The translations under genes were made by a program, and so were the position numbers. From Trichosphaerium sp. ATCC 40318 (Eukaryota; Discosea; Flabellinia; Trichosidae), in assembly GCA_038496445.1 (NCBI GenBank), contig JALMLS010000322.1, positions 62,001 to 126,000 of the forward strand: a stretch of 64,000 nt of DNA. Reading direction: 5' to 3'. This document shows, one piece after another, positions 24,343 to 35,696 of this stretch (position 1 is the first letter of the stretch; each line of letters begins with the position of its first letter). The notes under the pieces were generated by a model. That model worked only from the letters and a program-made list of their open reading frames with translations. It had not been told where the DNA came from and ran no database searches.

Positions 24343-25492
24343 TTAACTTTTGACAAGTTTATGTGGAATTATGTGGTAGTATACAACAGGACTAAACTCT
24401 TGGGATACACTCTTTACCCAGGACTCCATCTCTTCTTTTGTTGCACAGGGAGGATTTTTCTTACGACCACGTGGTTTATGATACCTAAGTCGTATTGTAA
24501 CGTCAGAAAGAAATAATAATTGAAAAACCATACTCTGATACATGTGTTATGACTTTATTATCATTTTGTAGTTGCACTGTTGCAAACCGTCTATAAAACT
24601 TATCTACGTTCATTCCTAATAGTATATGAATAAATCTAAATCATTAATTTGTTTACCGCTCATTGATACCAGAAGGAGATTCTGTAATCTTACAGCACCA
24701 AATTCTTTGTCCCGATGCTTTTCACAAAATTCTTTCAACTTTTTGGGATCTACCTTATTCTTCTTTCTACCAAATCTTTGCTTCCATATTGTCACGTGTG
24801 GCTTAAAATATTTTTTATCTGTAACAAACCAAGGGCACTCTTTTTGCAACAACTCATTCAACAGGCCCACGGTAGCTAAGGCATACAAATCTCGTCAAAC
24901 TCAAAAATCGAAAATGAAATCTACTTGTGTTCAAATAGGATACTACCAAAGACTCTAAACTTGCGCAAGATGGGTCCTTTATCGAAACCTGCCCATATGA
25001 CGGTTGAACCAAAACAGGAAACGCCACGTAAAGTCATACATGGTGTATCACTACAACGTAAAGTGAGTTCTGACTTGAAATTTAATTTCGACGTGCCAGT
25101 CAGTAAAGATTGAGCTAAAAAGCACTTGAGCCTACGATAAAGTGAGTAAAGCATCCTTGGCCGTCAGTTGTACTTTAGGTAACACTTGATAAAGCTTGTT
25201 TATTTCTATCGTGTTGTATACATGACCTACAACAAGCCTTTTATAGCGTTAGAGCGTAATTAGCTTTTTAAACGTACGTTATGTGAAGTTTTGCTTCAAA
25301 TGTTTGAAATTGTGCTGCAGTGCCAACATTGAGTACTCTCCTGATCGTTAATTAACGTAGACCCGTTTTTAACCGTTTGTACATTATCTCGGCTTGTAGT
25401 TCCTTAACGCGCTTATGTATTCCCTCATCATCTATTTTGAGCGTAAAAAAGAAGTTAGGTACCAATCGGGGACGAGGTGCTGTGTTTGCCAT
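24343..25492 (-). CDS. AKAP7-like 2H phosphoesterase
   Basis: ATG 25492 (MANTAPRPRLVPNFFFTLKI, then EGIHKRVKELQAEI) begins a protein of the 2H family. The two catalytic HxT motifs are visible: LHITLVVG, created by an exact splice at GTACG...AAAAG near 25235-25275, and KPHVTIWK at about 24790. The sequence around them (LRGVSCFGSTVIWAGFDKGPILRKF; EFGAVRLQNLLLVSM) follows the AKAP7 nuclear-localisation-signal domain order. Related proteins bind AMP or hydrolyse 2',5'-oligoadenylates or cyclic phosphates. Here the substrate is unknown. Extra C-terminal exons (RYHKPRGRKKNPP..., HKLVKS) are not part of the core family. Confidence 0.75.
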
Positions 25493-25662
25493 TGCTAAAT
25501 TACCCAAAAACAGACGAAATTTCAAAACAAACGTGGTACCATCACGATCCGTTTACTAGAGGCAACAATACCAAGTAAACCAATACGGCTATTTCACAAA
25601 GAACTCAGAATTAAATAAGCAATAACTAAGCTTAGTACTGTGGCACAAAAGGAGAATCTTTT

Positions 25663-27243
25663 TTACATTCTTGAAGCTGACTGTCTACTAGTAGTAGTAG
25701 CAATAGCTGCTCCTTCCAAGTCTGCTACAGCTTTTCTCAACTTTCTACTACGTGGATCACGATCAGCAAATATGTATATAATCAATGCTATTCCCGAAAC
25801 AACTATGAGAACAGCAATGACTATTACAACAATCAAAAGAAGAGGAGTATTGTTTCTACAAAGTCCTTCTGTTGATAGCACAATAAACAAAGACGTTTTT
25901 GTTCGTTCTTCTCTACCTACGATGTCGTTAGATTACAATTCCGGAAACGGCAATTAATTACCTATCACGTGGTCGTAGCAATTGTCTTTGGACGACACTA
26001 CTATATCGTGATATTGGCCTTCCACACATGTATACATAGCCACTAGGACTCTTTGATCTACAAGGATTTTAGTAAAGCTATGACTTTTGAACACTGACTA
26101 TTATGTGGATTTTCGACAGTTAAATGAATAGAAGCATTAACACCAATGTTATAGCATCCTTCGATTGTAAGAGTGTTTTTTGAATTTAAAAAGAAACCAC
26201 CATTGCGCAAAGTGAAATTCCCAGTCTAATAGTAATCAGCGCAAACCTTATCCACAACAATACGTACGACAACAACATCGTTCATCACATCTATATACAC
26301 TTGTCCAGCATGTATAGTGCAATTCGTCCTTGAATTCAAACACACTACACATTTAAGTACATAACATAACTATTGAACCGCCTTACTATTTGATTCAAGC
26401 ATTCCATTGGCAATTGTTGGAGCAAGCGAAGGTACTATTGGCTCCATAGGTTCGTTCGCACTGGTTGGAGGCTCTCTCAGAGCTGACCCAGTTGGTTCAA
26501 CCGTAGTCACATTGATGGCATCCTCTAATGTACAAGTAAACTTCACATTTCACAAGCTAAGACATACGGCACAGCACAAAAGGAAATGTTGCACCACATC
26601 TAATATCCGTAAATCGTCCATTTCTAAGGCTCATGCATCTTCTCTGAATATATGTAACGTTGTCTCCCTTGGGATTCATAAAACCTTCGATTTTGTGTTT
26701 TCCATAAAAATAATTGTTCAGACAAGCTGCAAAGACAGTTTTGTTAGAACACCTTTGTTTTTAGATCAGTTGCATTATAATGACACTCTTTCGTTCACGT
26801 ACTCTTCCGAGAACAGTTGGGTTTCAAAGAACCCTCGATCGCTTAGTCGCCATCGAAAGGAGTTAAGTAGCTCAAAACACTTTAAACACTCGGGTCGGCT
26901 TGCGTTTTTGGAGCACTCTTCACAACTACATTCGTATGGTCTTCCTCTATTATTATATCTGTGAAAGTCAATGTTTCATGTGGCATTCGACATCACGTAC
27001 GCGAAGCACTCGGGTACAATGTCCACTTTTCTCCGTATACTTAACCAATAGTTGGCGCCCGATACCAAGTTGACACGTGCTTTTGCGAAATCGTCAGTCG
27101 TAAGAATTTCTGCCATTGCAAGACCTCTTCACCAAACGATTTAACGCAAATACCATTGCGAAATATTACATACCGCTCTTGACACATCGTCTCAGCTTCA
27201 ACGAAGCCACGTGATTCATGTATTGCAGTGTATTTCGCAGCCT
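25663..27243 (-). CDS. C-type-lectin-like single-pass receptor, copy B (5' end unresolved)
   Basis: Multi-exon gene. The first exon I can place gives AAKYTAIHESRGFVEAETMCQER, spliced to GLAMAEILTTDDFAKAR and NYWLSI, the layout of a C-type lectin domain. It later reaches a Cys-rich patch (CSCEECS...PECLKCF) and a lectin end block (RCMSLRNGRFTDIRCGA, PFVLCRM). A short Pro/Thr linker, a Gly/Asn-rich repeat domain (TLTIEGCYNIGVNASIHLTV), a membrane span (LLLIVVIVIAVLIVVSGIAL) and a basic tail follow; stop at 25663. It parallels copy A exon by exon. A start is not certain: an ATG at about 27296 gives a hydrophobic MKIVKHLLLF but would need a very short intron. Confidence 0.68.
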
Positions 27244-27880
27244 AAACATAGTCATTAACAAATAACAAAAGATGTTTTACTATTTTCATTGTAACAAATA
27301 GAAAAGGATAGCCGACGTAATTGGGGAATATATTACCGTGAAGCATAAAAAGATAGTTCCTAAAATGCTTAAAAGTAAAATAGAATGCTGAGCCAACTGC
27401 CTAAAATGCTTCTTGATTAGATATTTCAATACAACTATAATTGAACAAACATTATTTCCCGACTTGTTGTTGCTGTAAAGAAAAAATCATGCACTATAAA
27501 CCTAGAACTCCTCGGACTCCGGGATAGGGAAAAAACGGGCTGGCCTACATGTCCGAGAGCTTTTGGTGCCACGGAATACAAAGCTAAATAACTAAAGCAA
27601 ATATTGAATTTAGCAAAGCTATGTTATAAACAACAGCCAATCTCTGTACCGCAAACCATTTCCTAGCCTATCACAGATGACATTGCCAACGTTTTTATAA
27701 ATTTAGAAGTCCGCCCTTTTGAGGTAGACCCTTGTACATACCTACATTGTGCACAGCTGCCAAGTATCTAGTTTGGTTCGAGGTGGACTCTTTTGTATTT
27801 AATTATGTATGTGACCTACCACTTAGTGGCTTGATAAAACGAGAGCCATAAACGATTCGGCAATAACCAGAGTTACTTTA
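27244..27880. other. intergenic between lectin-like paralogues
   Basis: About 640 bases between the two tandem genes. It should contain the promoter and missing first exon of copy B. No other coding frame with splice structure is visible. Confidence 0.5.
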
Positions 27881-29781
27881 TTAACAACGAGGTTTGGTCT
27901 TGCCCTCAGAAACTACAGAAAGCTTTTGTATATGTTTATCAAATTTGCGATCCTTTAAGAATGCATACAATGCAATAGAGATTACTCCAGCCAAAACCAA
28001 AATAAGGGCAACTACAACAACAATAATAATAACAACACTAACTTGGCGATCACATGTTGGAAACGATTGTAGTAATACAGACAGCTTGTGAGCGTCGTAC
28101 TTCTCATAACCTATAATCGTGATTAGATCATTTTACACTGTCTACCTGTTGTTACGTACCATTAGTATCAATGCATTCATCACCATCATCCACGATAATA
28201 GTGTGCGGACCTTGATTCGTACAATGAAAGTTTGCAATTGTAATTTGGTTACCTAGGATACATGTTACTGGTTTGCGTTTGAATTAGATTTAGATGTACC
28301 GTTGTGTAAGTTATCGCCTGACAAATGTACAGATACATTACCAATAACATTATAACACCCTTCGACAGTAATTGTGTGCTCTGAGGCAATGCGCACTTTT
28401 GAGTCGAACACAGTAAGGTTACCACTCTGTTATTAGGTTAAAAGCGAGTCGCTTTGCTGAACATGTTGCAACGTACAATCTCGATGTTGTTCATAACATT
28501 AATAATTAGTTCATCGCCTTCTATTGTACACAAACTATTGTTTCCTGAGCACACTATTACGTGAAGAGTCAGAAGAGAAGAGAAAAAAAAACTGAGTTTA
28601 ACCTTGAGATTTTAGAAGTGAATCAAAGCGTGACACAAGTTTTGGAGCTGTTGTAGGTAATTCCGTTGTAGGAGATACTGTTGTGGGAGATGTAGTTTTT
28701 GTAGGTGGAAGAGTGGTTGGCGTCACTGTTGGAGGTAGAGTTGTTGGAGGTGGAGATGGTGGAATAGTTTCTGAAAAAAGAATTAGAAAAAAAATCAGAT
28801 CTGATTTTTTTCAAGTTTCGTACGACATAAAACAGGGAGGTACGTTGCATTACAATACATATCATTTAATTGACCATCAATAAAACCACCACAATATTCT
28901 TGATCTATTTCTCCGTCTGTGTTAAAGTCTGTGTATACAGACGGATTGTTCGGGTGAAAATACGTCTTTAAAAAATTTGACAGCTTCCTGTCTGTGGTGT
29001 TTCTAGATAAACAGTTAATCTTGCAAAGATGAAAGGTAATAGCTTACGCATCTCCAAAGAGCTTTGTTTCTGTTAGAGGTATACCGCTTCCCCATTTAAG
29101 AAGTGACATATATTGTAAACAAGCCGGACAATTTGTACGTCTTTGTTTACAATCTAAGCAAACACAATCATACGGAACGTTAAATGTATCATAGCTAATA
29201 ATAGTTAGTGCACTACGTATCATCTAAAACATACTTGGTACATATTATTTCGCCTGGCTTATCTCTTCCGAGGTCTATCCAATATTGGGTGCCTGGAGTA
29301 GTTAGTGCTTGAGCAGCTAACAATTCGGCGTCCGTCAATATTTCAGCAACTTTCATACCCCTTTCAGGAACTGAGATTACACATAAATTACTTTTCGCGC
29401 ATGGTACCTGTCCGCACAATATACCTTTGCTTGCTGAAAATCACCAGGAGTGCCAACAACGATGTATTCCGTTGCCTGAAATAAGAACGTAAATCGAACT
29501 TGTTTGTATGTATTAGACGTACAACAAATGACACGAGAAATACCCACGTGACTAGCCAACAAGCTATTACGCCAAAATACCTGCTAATACATTAAATAAT
29601 GCTTTCAGTTACTTTTGTTTGTAGATTCGTACCTTACCATTGATGCGAAGCTTTTATAAACAGTTACGGAGTTCTTCTGACACCCAACTAACAAACAATG
29701 TACACGTGCAGTAGGTAAGTATTTTGTGCGTCAACAGACTATAAATACAAACGAACAAAAGATTAATGCACTCAACGCCAT
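27881..29781 (-). CDS. C-type-lectin-like single-pass receptor, copy A
   Basis: ATG 29781 opens a signal peptide (MALSALIFCSFVFIVFGC, completed across a 48-base intron that removes an in-frame TGA). A lectin-like domain follows (SVTVYKSFASM, GTPGDFQQAKVYCADR spliced to GMKVAEILTDAELL, QYWIDLG) with a Cys patch (YDCVCLDCKQRRTNCPACLQ). After TDFNTDGEIDQEYCGGF come a Thr/Pro stalk (TTLPPTVTPTTLPPTKTTSP), a repeat domain (NSLCTIEGDELIINV; TITVEGCYNVIGNVSVHL; TCILGNQITIANFHC), a membrane span (VVIIIIVVVVALILVLAGVI) and a short basic tail to 27881. It is probably a cell-surface recognition protein. C-type lectins bind sugars or proteins, but I see no clear EPN/QPD sugar-binding triplet, so ligand type is open. 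It lies 155 bases from the divergent nuclear-membrane gene. Confidence 0.78.
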
Positions 29782-29936
29782 AATATATGTTAAACCGCAT
29801 CAGTTTGAAGTTACAGCATTGGATTCCCACAGTAGGTTAGCATTGCAGTAACACGCAATATGGTGTTAACTGATACAAGTCAATTGGGTTCACCCGCCAA
29901 ATCAGACTAAAAATCAGGTAGTAATTGTAGTCCAGT

Positions 29937-31216
29937 ATGGCCACGTTTTATGACGAAGACGTTGGGAAAGGTACTTATGCGTACAGAACGTGTAAATAAC
30001 GTTTTTAACAGAACTACCTGTGGATGGCTCCAAATTAACGGTGGCGCAGCTCAAGTCGATTCTAAGCGCCAAGAATGTCCAGATCCCACACTTACGTGAC
30101 GCGAAAAAATCGGTACGTTGTTTTACGTCAAATACACTTGAATTGCACTAAAATTACCTCAAATAGACATACGTAGATCTGTACGAAGAGAATATCGCTT
30201 CTCGCCGAAACGAACCCCGAAGCGAACCAATTACTCCAACAACCTTCGAAGAAGTATTAGAAGAACCAGAGCTATATGAAGAATATGATGAGACCAGTCA
30301 AGAAGAAGCAGCCCCTCAACAGTGACGTCAAAGGGTTAAACTGGTTTTTTTTTTTGACACAATTTCAGACCGCCCGTTACGCCCAAGAAGCGCAAACCAA
30401 TTGTAAAACAAGAACAACCTCGTGGCTTGATTGACTTTTTTCTGCTATTTATCATACTTGCCTTCCAGTGCAGTACGGGTGCGTGTACAGCTGGAAAAGG
30501 CCTTTACAATCCATTTTCTTTTGTTTTTTTTTTTCGTTGACTCTTATTAGTTTGGCTTACTGTTTGTTACTTTACTGGCGCAGAACCAGTTTCTTGCATT
30601 CCATTCCCACCAATTGATCAGGTAATCAATGAGCTTTACAGTACGCCACAATCCATTTGTTAGATAGATACTGGCTAACTGATTACCTCAGCTCAGTACG
30701 CTCCTGAAGACTACCTGACAATTGAAGATTATATTACTCGTATTTTGAGCATTCACAACGGAAAATACCAAGTACATCATTTTTGTTAGCAACACCATTC
30801 TTACTAGCCCCAAATTGTGGTGTAGAACTTGCAGCAGGCATAGCCAGAGAAACGTTAATTGACAAGGTTGCTGTCAGATTCGAGTTGGATACATCACAAG
30901 CTGATGAATATATCACAAAGCTTACTTCTGGTTCAGATGTATCTATTGAAGCAAAAACTGAAGCAAGGTACATATTAAAATGAATACTAGATTATGTTTA
31001 ACATGCTTTTTAAAGGCTTGACATTATCTCTACAACTGGTACAAAAGAGCTCAAAATTACGTTTCATTTGTTAACTTTTATTTGTTTACAGTACCATCTA
31101 AAACACCGATGGCGTGCTACTTAAATAGATGGCAAACAGACCCAACTGTTATCACAAGCGCTGGTATCATCGGTGGATCTATAATGCTTATTGGTGTCAT
31201 AGAACTCACCCAGTAA
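29937..31216 (+). CDS. LEM/HeH-domain membrane protein (MAN1/Src1-like)
   Basis: ATG 29937 (MATFYDEDVGK) splices to a helix-extended-loop-helix domain of the LEM/HeH/SAP type: LPVDGSKLTVAQLKSILSAK, then HLRDAKKSTYVDLYEENIAS. An acidic linker, a nuclear-localisation-like PPVTPKKRKP, and a first membrane span (GLIDFFLLFIILAF) follow. A luminal-type segment (DYLTIEDYITRILSIHNGKY; DTSQADEYITKL) leads to a second span near the end (SAGIIGGSIMLIGVIEL), stop 31214-31216. N-terminal HeH domain, basic signal and two spans match inner nuclear membrane proteins that tether chromatin. The C-terminal MAN1 (MSC) domain is weakly conserved. Introns begin GTACT, GTACG and GTGACG. Confidence 0.68.
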
Positions 31217-31371
31217 GCCGCAATGAAGATTTACCTACCCAGACTTCGAGTTAAGACTTAACTACATTTGCTTTGAGCAATCTTTCACAGCTTGATTCAA
31301 ATCATAAGAGTATTGCAGAACGTGGCTTGTTTTTATATTAAAAAAGCATCAACAACGTACCAGAAGGTCTA

Positions 31372-31536
31372 TTAGACTATTTTTTCTTTTATTGCTTTCG
31401 TTATCCGTTCAGCAAACTTCTCTTCATCAACAGCGCGTTGTAGATCGGCCTCCAATTTTTTAACATAGCCTAAGTTACTTGCAACATGATTCTCTAGGGA
31501 AATAACACGTGGCGCGTCTTGATGCCTATCAAACAT
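31372..31536 (-). CDS. small coiled-coil protein (54 aa) or terminal exon
   Basis: A 54-codon frame from ATG 31536, helical throughout (NHVASNLGYVKKLEADLQRA then DEEKFAERITKAIKEKIV), with a coherent codon pattern. It could be a complete microprotein or the last exon of a gene whose upstream exon lies at about 31538-31738, where the same strand keeps an open frame (SHGAGGKLTELARSAIARK). No family recognised. Confidence 0.5.
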   Translation of the reverse strand: MFDRHQDAPRVISLENHVASNLGYVKKLEADLQRAVDEEKFAERITKAIKEKIV

Positions 31537-31986
31537 GTTTTTTTAACTGACGACCAACAGTGAGAAAACACGATTGCTTGCGCCTCCTCTTAATCCTTTC
31601 GGAGGGTTTTGTCGAATACAGCAAATTAGAATAAATTTTTGTTATAGGGAACCTTTTACGTGCAATAGCACTACGTGCAAGCTCTGTGAGCTTTCCACCT
31701 GCTCCATGTGAAGTACTTTTGAACTCATATTATGTAGGGTGTGACATGTAGCTCTAATGTAAGCCCTGCGTTGCAACAAACGCAGAACTATAACCAATGC
31801 TACGGTTATTTAGGTATGTTAGCAGTGCGTGTTGTTCAATGCTAAATATGGCGTCAGCGTCGGTCAGCCGATTGTCGTCTCAGATCACATTTTTCGGCCG
31901 AAGTAATATAAAAAAGGTGTAAAGCAACAATGACGCTGTGTTCAGTCTTATACAAATATAAAACGAGATATTGAACAAAATAACGC

Positions 31987-32006
31987 TACGATCACGTTTT
32001 TTGAAT
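31987..32006. repeat. 20-base direct repeat, copy 1
   Basis: TACGATCACGTTTTTTGAAT occurs here and again, identical, at 32242-32261, 255 bases downstream. The flanks differ. Confidence 0.85.
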
Positions 32007-32241
32007 AGAAAAATGCTGATGGTGTTTAAAGTGTCAGTTACTAGTACCACGCACTGTTTTTAAATTAATCAAGCGATTGTAGAGTGGTTTTAAGCGACTG
32101 AAATAGATCAAGTTTTAAAAAACGCAATCAAAGCTAAAACAAACGCCAATAGATTTTCAGTCGCTCGTATAATGCACAATGCCCTAACATGGGTTACAAC
32201 ACCAATTCCAAGCGGTATAACCAAAAAAAAGGCAAAACCGG

Positions 32242-32261
32242 TACGATCACGTTTTTTGAAT
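32242..32261. repeat. 20-base direct repeat, copy 2
   Basis: Second identical copy of the sequence at 31987-32006. The pair may bracket a lost insertion or be a duplicated regulatory site. Confidence 0.85.
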
Positions 32262-32792
32262 CTACCACCTTCCTAAACTACTATTTCAAGCGAAAAATGA
32301 GCGAAAAATTGTAATCTGAATGACTTTAGAGCCTCTTTGGCAGATTTGACGTGCATTTAGGAGGCAGAATACCCTATTACGAGGTTCTCGGCTGTCGTTG
32401 CAGAGCGTTGTTTCCTTGGTAGAATTTTCACATAACCACTAGTAATAGGCACTGGTGCACATTGTATATAAGTGGACTGTGCGTTATGCAACTGCGTAAG
32501 TGAAGGCTAAAGACTGTTTAGAAGTGATATGGATACTTATACGCTTTGCACCGACGAAACAAAAAACTAAAGTTTGATCAAAGCTGTTTCTATTGGTGCG
32601 CTGTGGCGTTATACGCGGTTTTAAGAAGTTTCTCCAAAACCACTTTTTTTTTATGGATGATTTGTACTTGTTTATAAATCGATCGAATTTCCTCAATAAT
32701 GAGCCTGTCAGAATTAACTATTCTGCTTGGCGACGCTACTACGCATTGAGCGTAGAGGGCGCCTGTTCTGCTGAACGTGTTGTTACCTTCAG

Positions 32793-33189
32793 TTACGGTA
32801 CTAGCCTTGGGGGAAACCGAATATAATCCAAGGCAACGGCATCGTACTTTCCCACAGTAGGTGAGTTCAGTAAGGCGCTTACAGGCAAGGACCTCCGTGA
32901 CACCGAGTATCCTGGCACCATGCCTAAGACACTGGTAACAGTGTACTTTTTTTTTTTTGATACTACGCAAGTACCAACTTGAATTTTCGTTACTAAACAT
33001 AAATAGTGGCTGAGGCGTTGGTTTTTTTTCATTAATACGTCTCATTGTCATTTCTTCTTTTCTTCTAGCACTACACACTTTGCTTCTATGAGACTTTGAA
33101 CGTCTCACTTTTGCTTTCGTCTTAGTCTTTCCATTATTTCCTGCCTGATATTCACTTGAAGGTTGTGGGATCTGACGTGTTGCCTGGAT
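32793..33189 (-). CDS. small basic protein, 5' end unresolved
   Basis: An open frame from about 33189 reads IQATRQIPQPSSEYQAGNNG, then a basic block (KVRRSKSHRSKVCSARRKEE, TMRRINEKKP), and splices across GTAGTA...CTTAG (about 32938-32981) to MVPGYSVSRRSLPVSALL and DAVALDYIRFPPRLVP, stop 32793. An alternative last intron would extend it to 32714. The start codon and any upstream exon are not seen; an AG at 33190-33191 is a likely splice acceptor. The protein is Arg/Ser/Lys-rich and probably nuclear. It lies just downstream of another basic RS-like gene on the same strand. Confidence 0.45.
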
Positions 33190-33370
33190 CTAGATACAAA
33201 GCCTACAACAAACATTAAGGTACTAAGCTTCTAGGCAGATTTCTTTCATTTTCACCGAATAAATAATTGTATTGTACAACACTCCTTTTTTTTATAATTA
33301 CAAGCCTGCAGCGTTACTTTACAGATACTAAAATTGTCTATTGATTTTCCACTTTTCTTTTTTGCAATCC

Positions 33371-34566
33371 TCAAAATGACTCATCAAGGCCAATAACCTC
33401 GTTGTCTGACATACTTTGTTTTGGTTCTGTTGGCTTAAATAATTGCACTTTTGTAGACTTTGGGACTGGCTTGGACTTACTACGGTATCGTGTTGCTGAA
33501 GGCATAATGCCAGTTGCTCTAGCTAAACGCGTAGGAGACATACTGAGCCGCTTTGTTTCGCTTGGCTCCTCCTCTGATAATTTATGATGCTTTCGATTGG
33601 ATCGTTTGTGTTCTGGAGACATACGTATGCCTCTGGATGGTTTTTGTTTACGAGGTGATATATGCCTTATTCGTTTCCTTGGAGATATAGAACGAGGCGA
33701 CGTAGATTTTGTTCGGCTATTATTTCGTTGCATTATAGGCGAAGACATGCGGCGTCTTTGCTCAGAACCTGACAGAGCGCGTTAGTAGTGTTTAATAACA
33801 CGCTTTACGTGCGTCTTCTCCTCGATTTTTTGCTAGTCACTTCCACCTTTGTTTTAGGAAGCACAAACGACTTTGGACGTTTCTCAGAGAACTTCCTTAG
33901 CTTGGCTGCTCTATTTCCTCGGTCGGTCAACCCCAGATTCTCTTCTAACGTACGTAAAATGATTCTACCCTATCACGAAGCATGTCAGCAAAAAGAGCAA
34001 ATAAAAGAAAAATTTGTAATTAATAACTATGTAATTCCAGTTTTCAGTCATTTAGTACCTCGTATTGATTTTTTAGATGTATTATAACGCGATGAGATGG
34101 TACATCCCTCTTGCAGTATGTGAAGCTGAGAATATCCAACCCTTTTGTTAGCTTTGGTTCGTTCACGTGCTCTAAGCTGAAACGCGCCAGTGTTTCCTTA
34201 TGAAAACAACGTTAAAAACGGTTTTTTATGCCATTAATGTATAAACAGGAAAATATAGTACCTCTGTTGTTGGATTGGCTAATTCTATCGCAGCATCACC
34301 AATTAGCATCTTTGTAACCTTTTTACCCAATCCAAAGTCCCTCTAATAAATTAGTTTACGTGTACCGCTTGGTTTTGCTACCTCAACGATCCATTCGTGC
34401 TTCCGTACGCGTTTAGGCGCGTTCCTTGGTGGTTCTGGCTCTTTGCAGCGTAAGCAGTGGTAGATTTAGTTTACAATACCTTTCAAGAAGTTTAATGGTG
34501 ATACTTGTGAGCGCGATCGAGTGCGTCTATTAGACTTTCCGAAGCTCCACTTTCGACGTTTGCTCA
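33371..34566 (-). CDS. basic, RS-like nuclear protein with SPR repeats
   Basis: ATG 34566 begins MSKRRKWSFGKSNRRTRSRS. Exons then give PPRNAPKRVRKHEWIVERDF, VTKMLIGDAAIELANPTTE, EENLGLTDRGNRAAKLRKFS and a C-terminal exon of SP/SPR repeats (STSPRSISPRKRIRHISPRK, RGIRMSPEHKRS), ending GLDESF-stop at 33371. SPR/SPRK units are typical substrates of proline-directed or SR kinases and of chromatin-bound basic proteins. No known fold is seen. Introns carry GTATT, GTAGC, GTACT and GTAAAG donors, so joins are less certain than elsewhere. Confidence 0.62.
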
Positions 34567-34793
34567 TTGGCGGTGGTGAGTAGTGTGAGGTAAGCTTATC
34601 GGTGAAAGATTGACAGGCTAAAAAGCTTGCTTGGTGTGTTACTATGTTAAGAGGGCAGCTGTTTTGGGTAACTTAATAACTCGTGTTATTGCCTTTCTCG
34701 GCATTATTTTTATGCGTTGCTAAAGCAGAACAACAATCAGTATCGTTTTAAAAAGGGAAGGACAGAAATACATAATTAAAGCAGTTTACTTTA

Positions 34794-35086
34794 TGTTGGC
34801 ATAAAGGATTCGTTGGGAACGTCAAAACGTCAGAACCACCAAGTATTGTGAGAATACGTGGTTTAACGAAACAACAGCAAAAGAAACTGAAACAAAAAGG
34901 TTTTACGCGTAAACCAAACTCTGAATACGTCGTTCCAAAGGGTTGGAGAGTGTGGATGTAACAAGATGCATCGAAACCAGAAACATACACCAAAACACAC
35001 TATATGCCAAGGAAGTGTCACGACATACAATTCAGAGGCTCTCTTTTCTTTCTATAGCGACAGCGGTTTGTAACGTTTAAAACGTG
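34794..35086 (+). pseudogene. degenerate copy of the 41229-41552 gene
   Basis: Plus-strand sequence matches the intact minus-strand gene at 41229-41552 closely for about 140 bases (KTSEPPSIVRIRGL...QQQKK, FTRKPNSEYVVPKGWRV). After that a small indel gives an early stop (WRVW M-stop), and the remainder (CATCGAAACCAGAAA...AGTGTCACGAC) is recognisable but disrupted. The 5' start is missing. Similarity continues about 40 bases into the 3' flank, so a genomic segment was duplicated rather than an mRNA. Confidence 0.75.
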
Positions 35087-35696
35087 GCGAACCAATTCAT
35101 TTTTGCTGTGGGTTAATTAAATGGCTGCACAATAAGACAGCAAGTGTTAGAGATGAAACAACGCTACGTGAAACTAAGTACAGTAAACAACCTACCGCTA
35201 GTCCCTACCATACCCGCTTCTTAGATCAGGCTTATGTGTTAGCGCGTAGCTGAGATGGTAAGCTTAAAGTAGAATAGCGCAATAACCGTACGCAGTAGCA
35301 TAATCTCGCTAACACAGAACTTCCCGCTGAATCAGGATTTGTTTAACGGTACACTTACTTTTGAATAGCAAATACGGCTGGATGGGCTTTTCCTGTCAAA
35401 AACTGTAAATCTTCCTGTGAGGCACATGTCACTCATTCCTTTCGCCCAGCAGTCCATTAACGCGTGTATAACCCGTAGATACAATAAAAAAAACTTGTGT
35501 TTGAGTTTTTCCAGGTGTCAAATTTTGGCGCGTTTAGAAAGAAAGGTTTCAAATGGCGTATGGAAGCGTTTTACGCAATTTCTAAACTGACAACCGTTAC
35601 AGGTTTTATCAACTTTATTGCAGTTTAATTCGCGCCAACCAATGAAAACTCGCTTGTTTTATCATTATCATCTAACTCAAACAGGAACAACAACAA
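35087..35696. other. intergenic upstream of SAP/BRCT gene
   Basis: About 600 bases with no supported gene. It should carry the promoter of the gene starting at 35697; a CAAACAGGAACAACAACAA leader immediately precedes that ATG. Confidence 0.5.

Larger units (their letters stand above)
31540..32790. other. gene-poor island
   Basis: Apart from a possible exon at 31538-31738 (minus strand), about 1 kb has no supported gene. It holds a 20-base direct repeat (31987-32006 and 32242-32261) and several AT runs. Confidence 0.5.

Noticed and set aside
26820-26930. rRNA-like look near 26840-26910 (possible 5S)
   Set aside because: The internal control elements of 5S do not match, and the minus strand codes for the Cys-patch exon of a lectin-like receptor.
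26407-26964. A 185-codon plus-strand open frame
   Set aside because: It lies opposite lectin-receptor exons that have family-like content and splice borders on the minus strand; the plus frame has no such support.
29377-29420. 17-base intron or frameshift in lectin-like copy A
   Set aside because: A normal 45-base intron GTACC...GAAAG joins YCADR to GMKVAEIL, exactly parallel to copy B, so no anomaly is needed.
32590-33108. Continuous 172-codon minus-strand frame as a single protein
   Set aside because: It crosses a donor/acceptor pair (GTAGTA...CTTAG) with an A-run that restores a better frame; the unspliced text loses its composition there.
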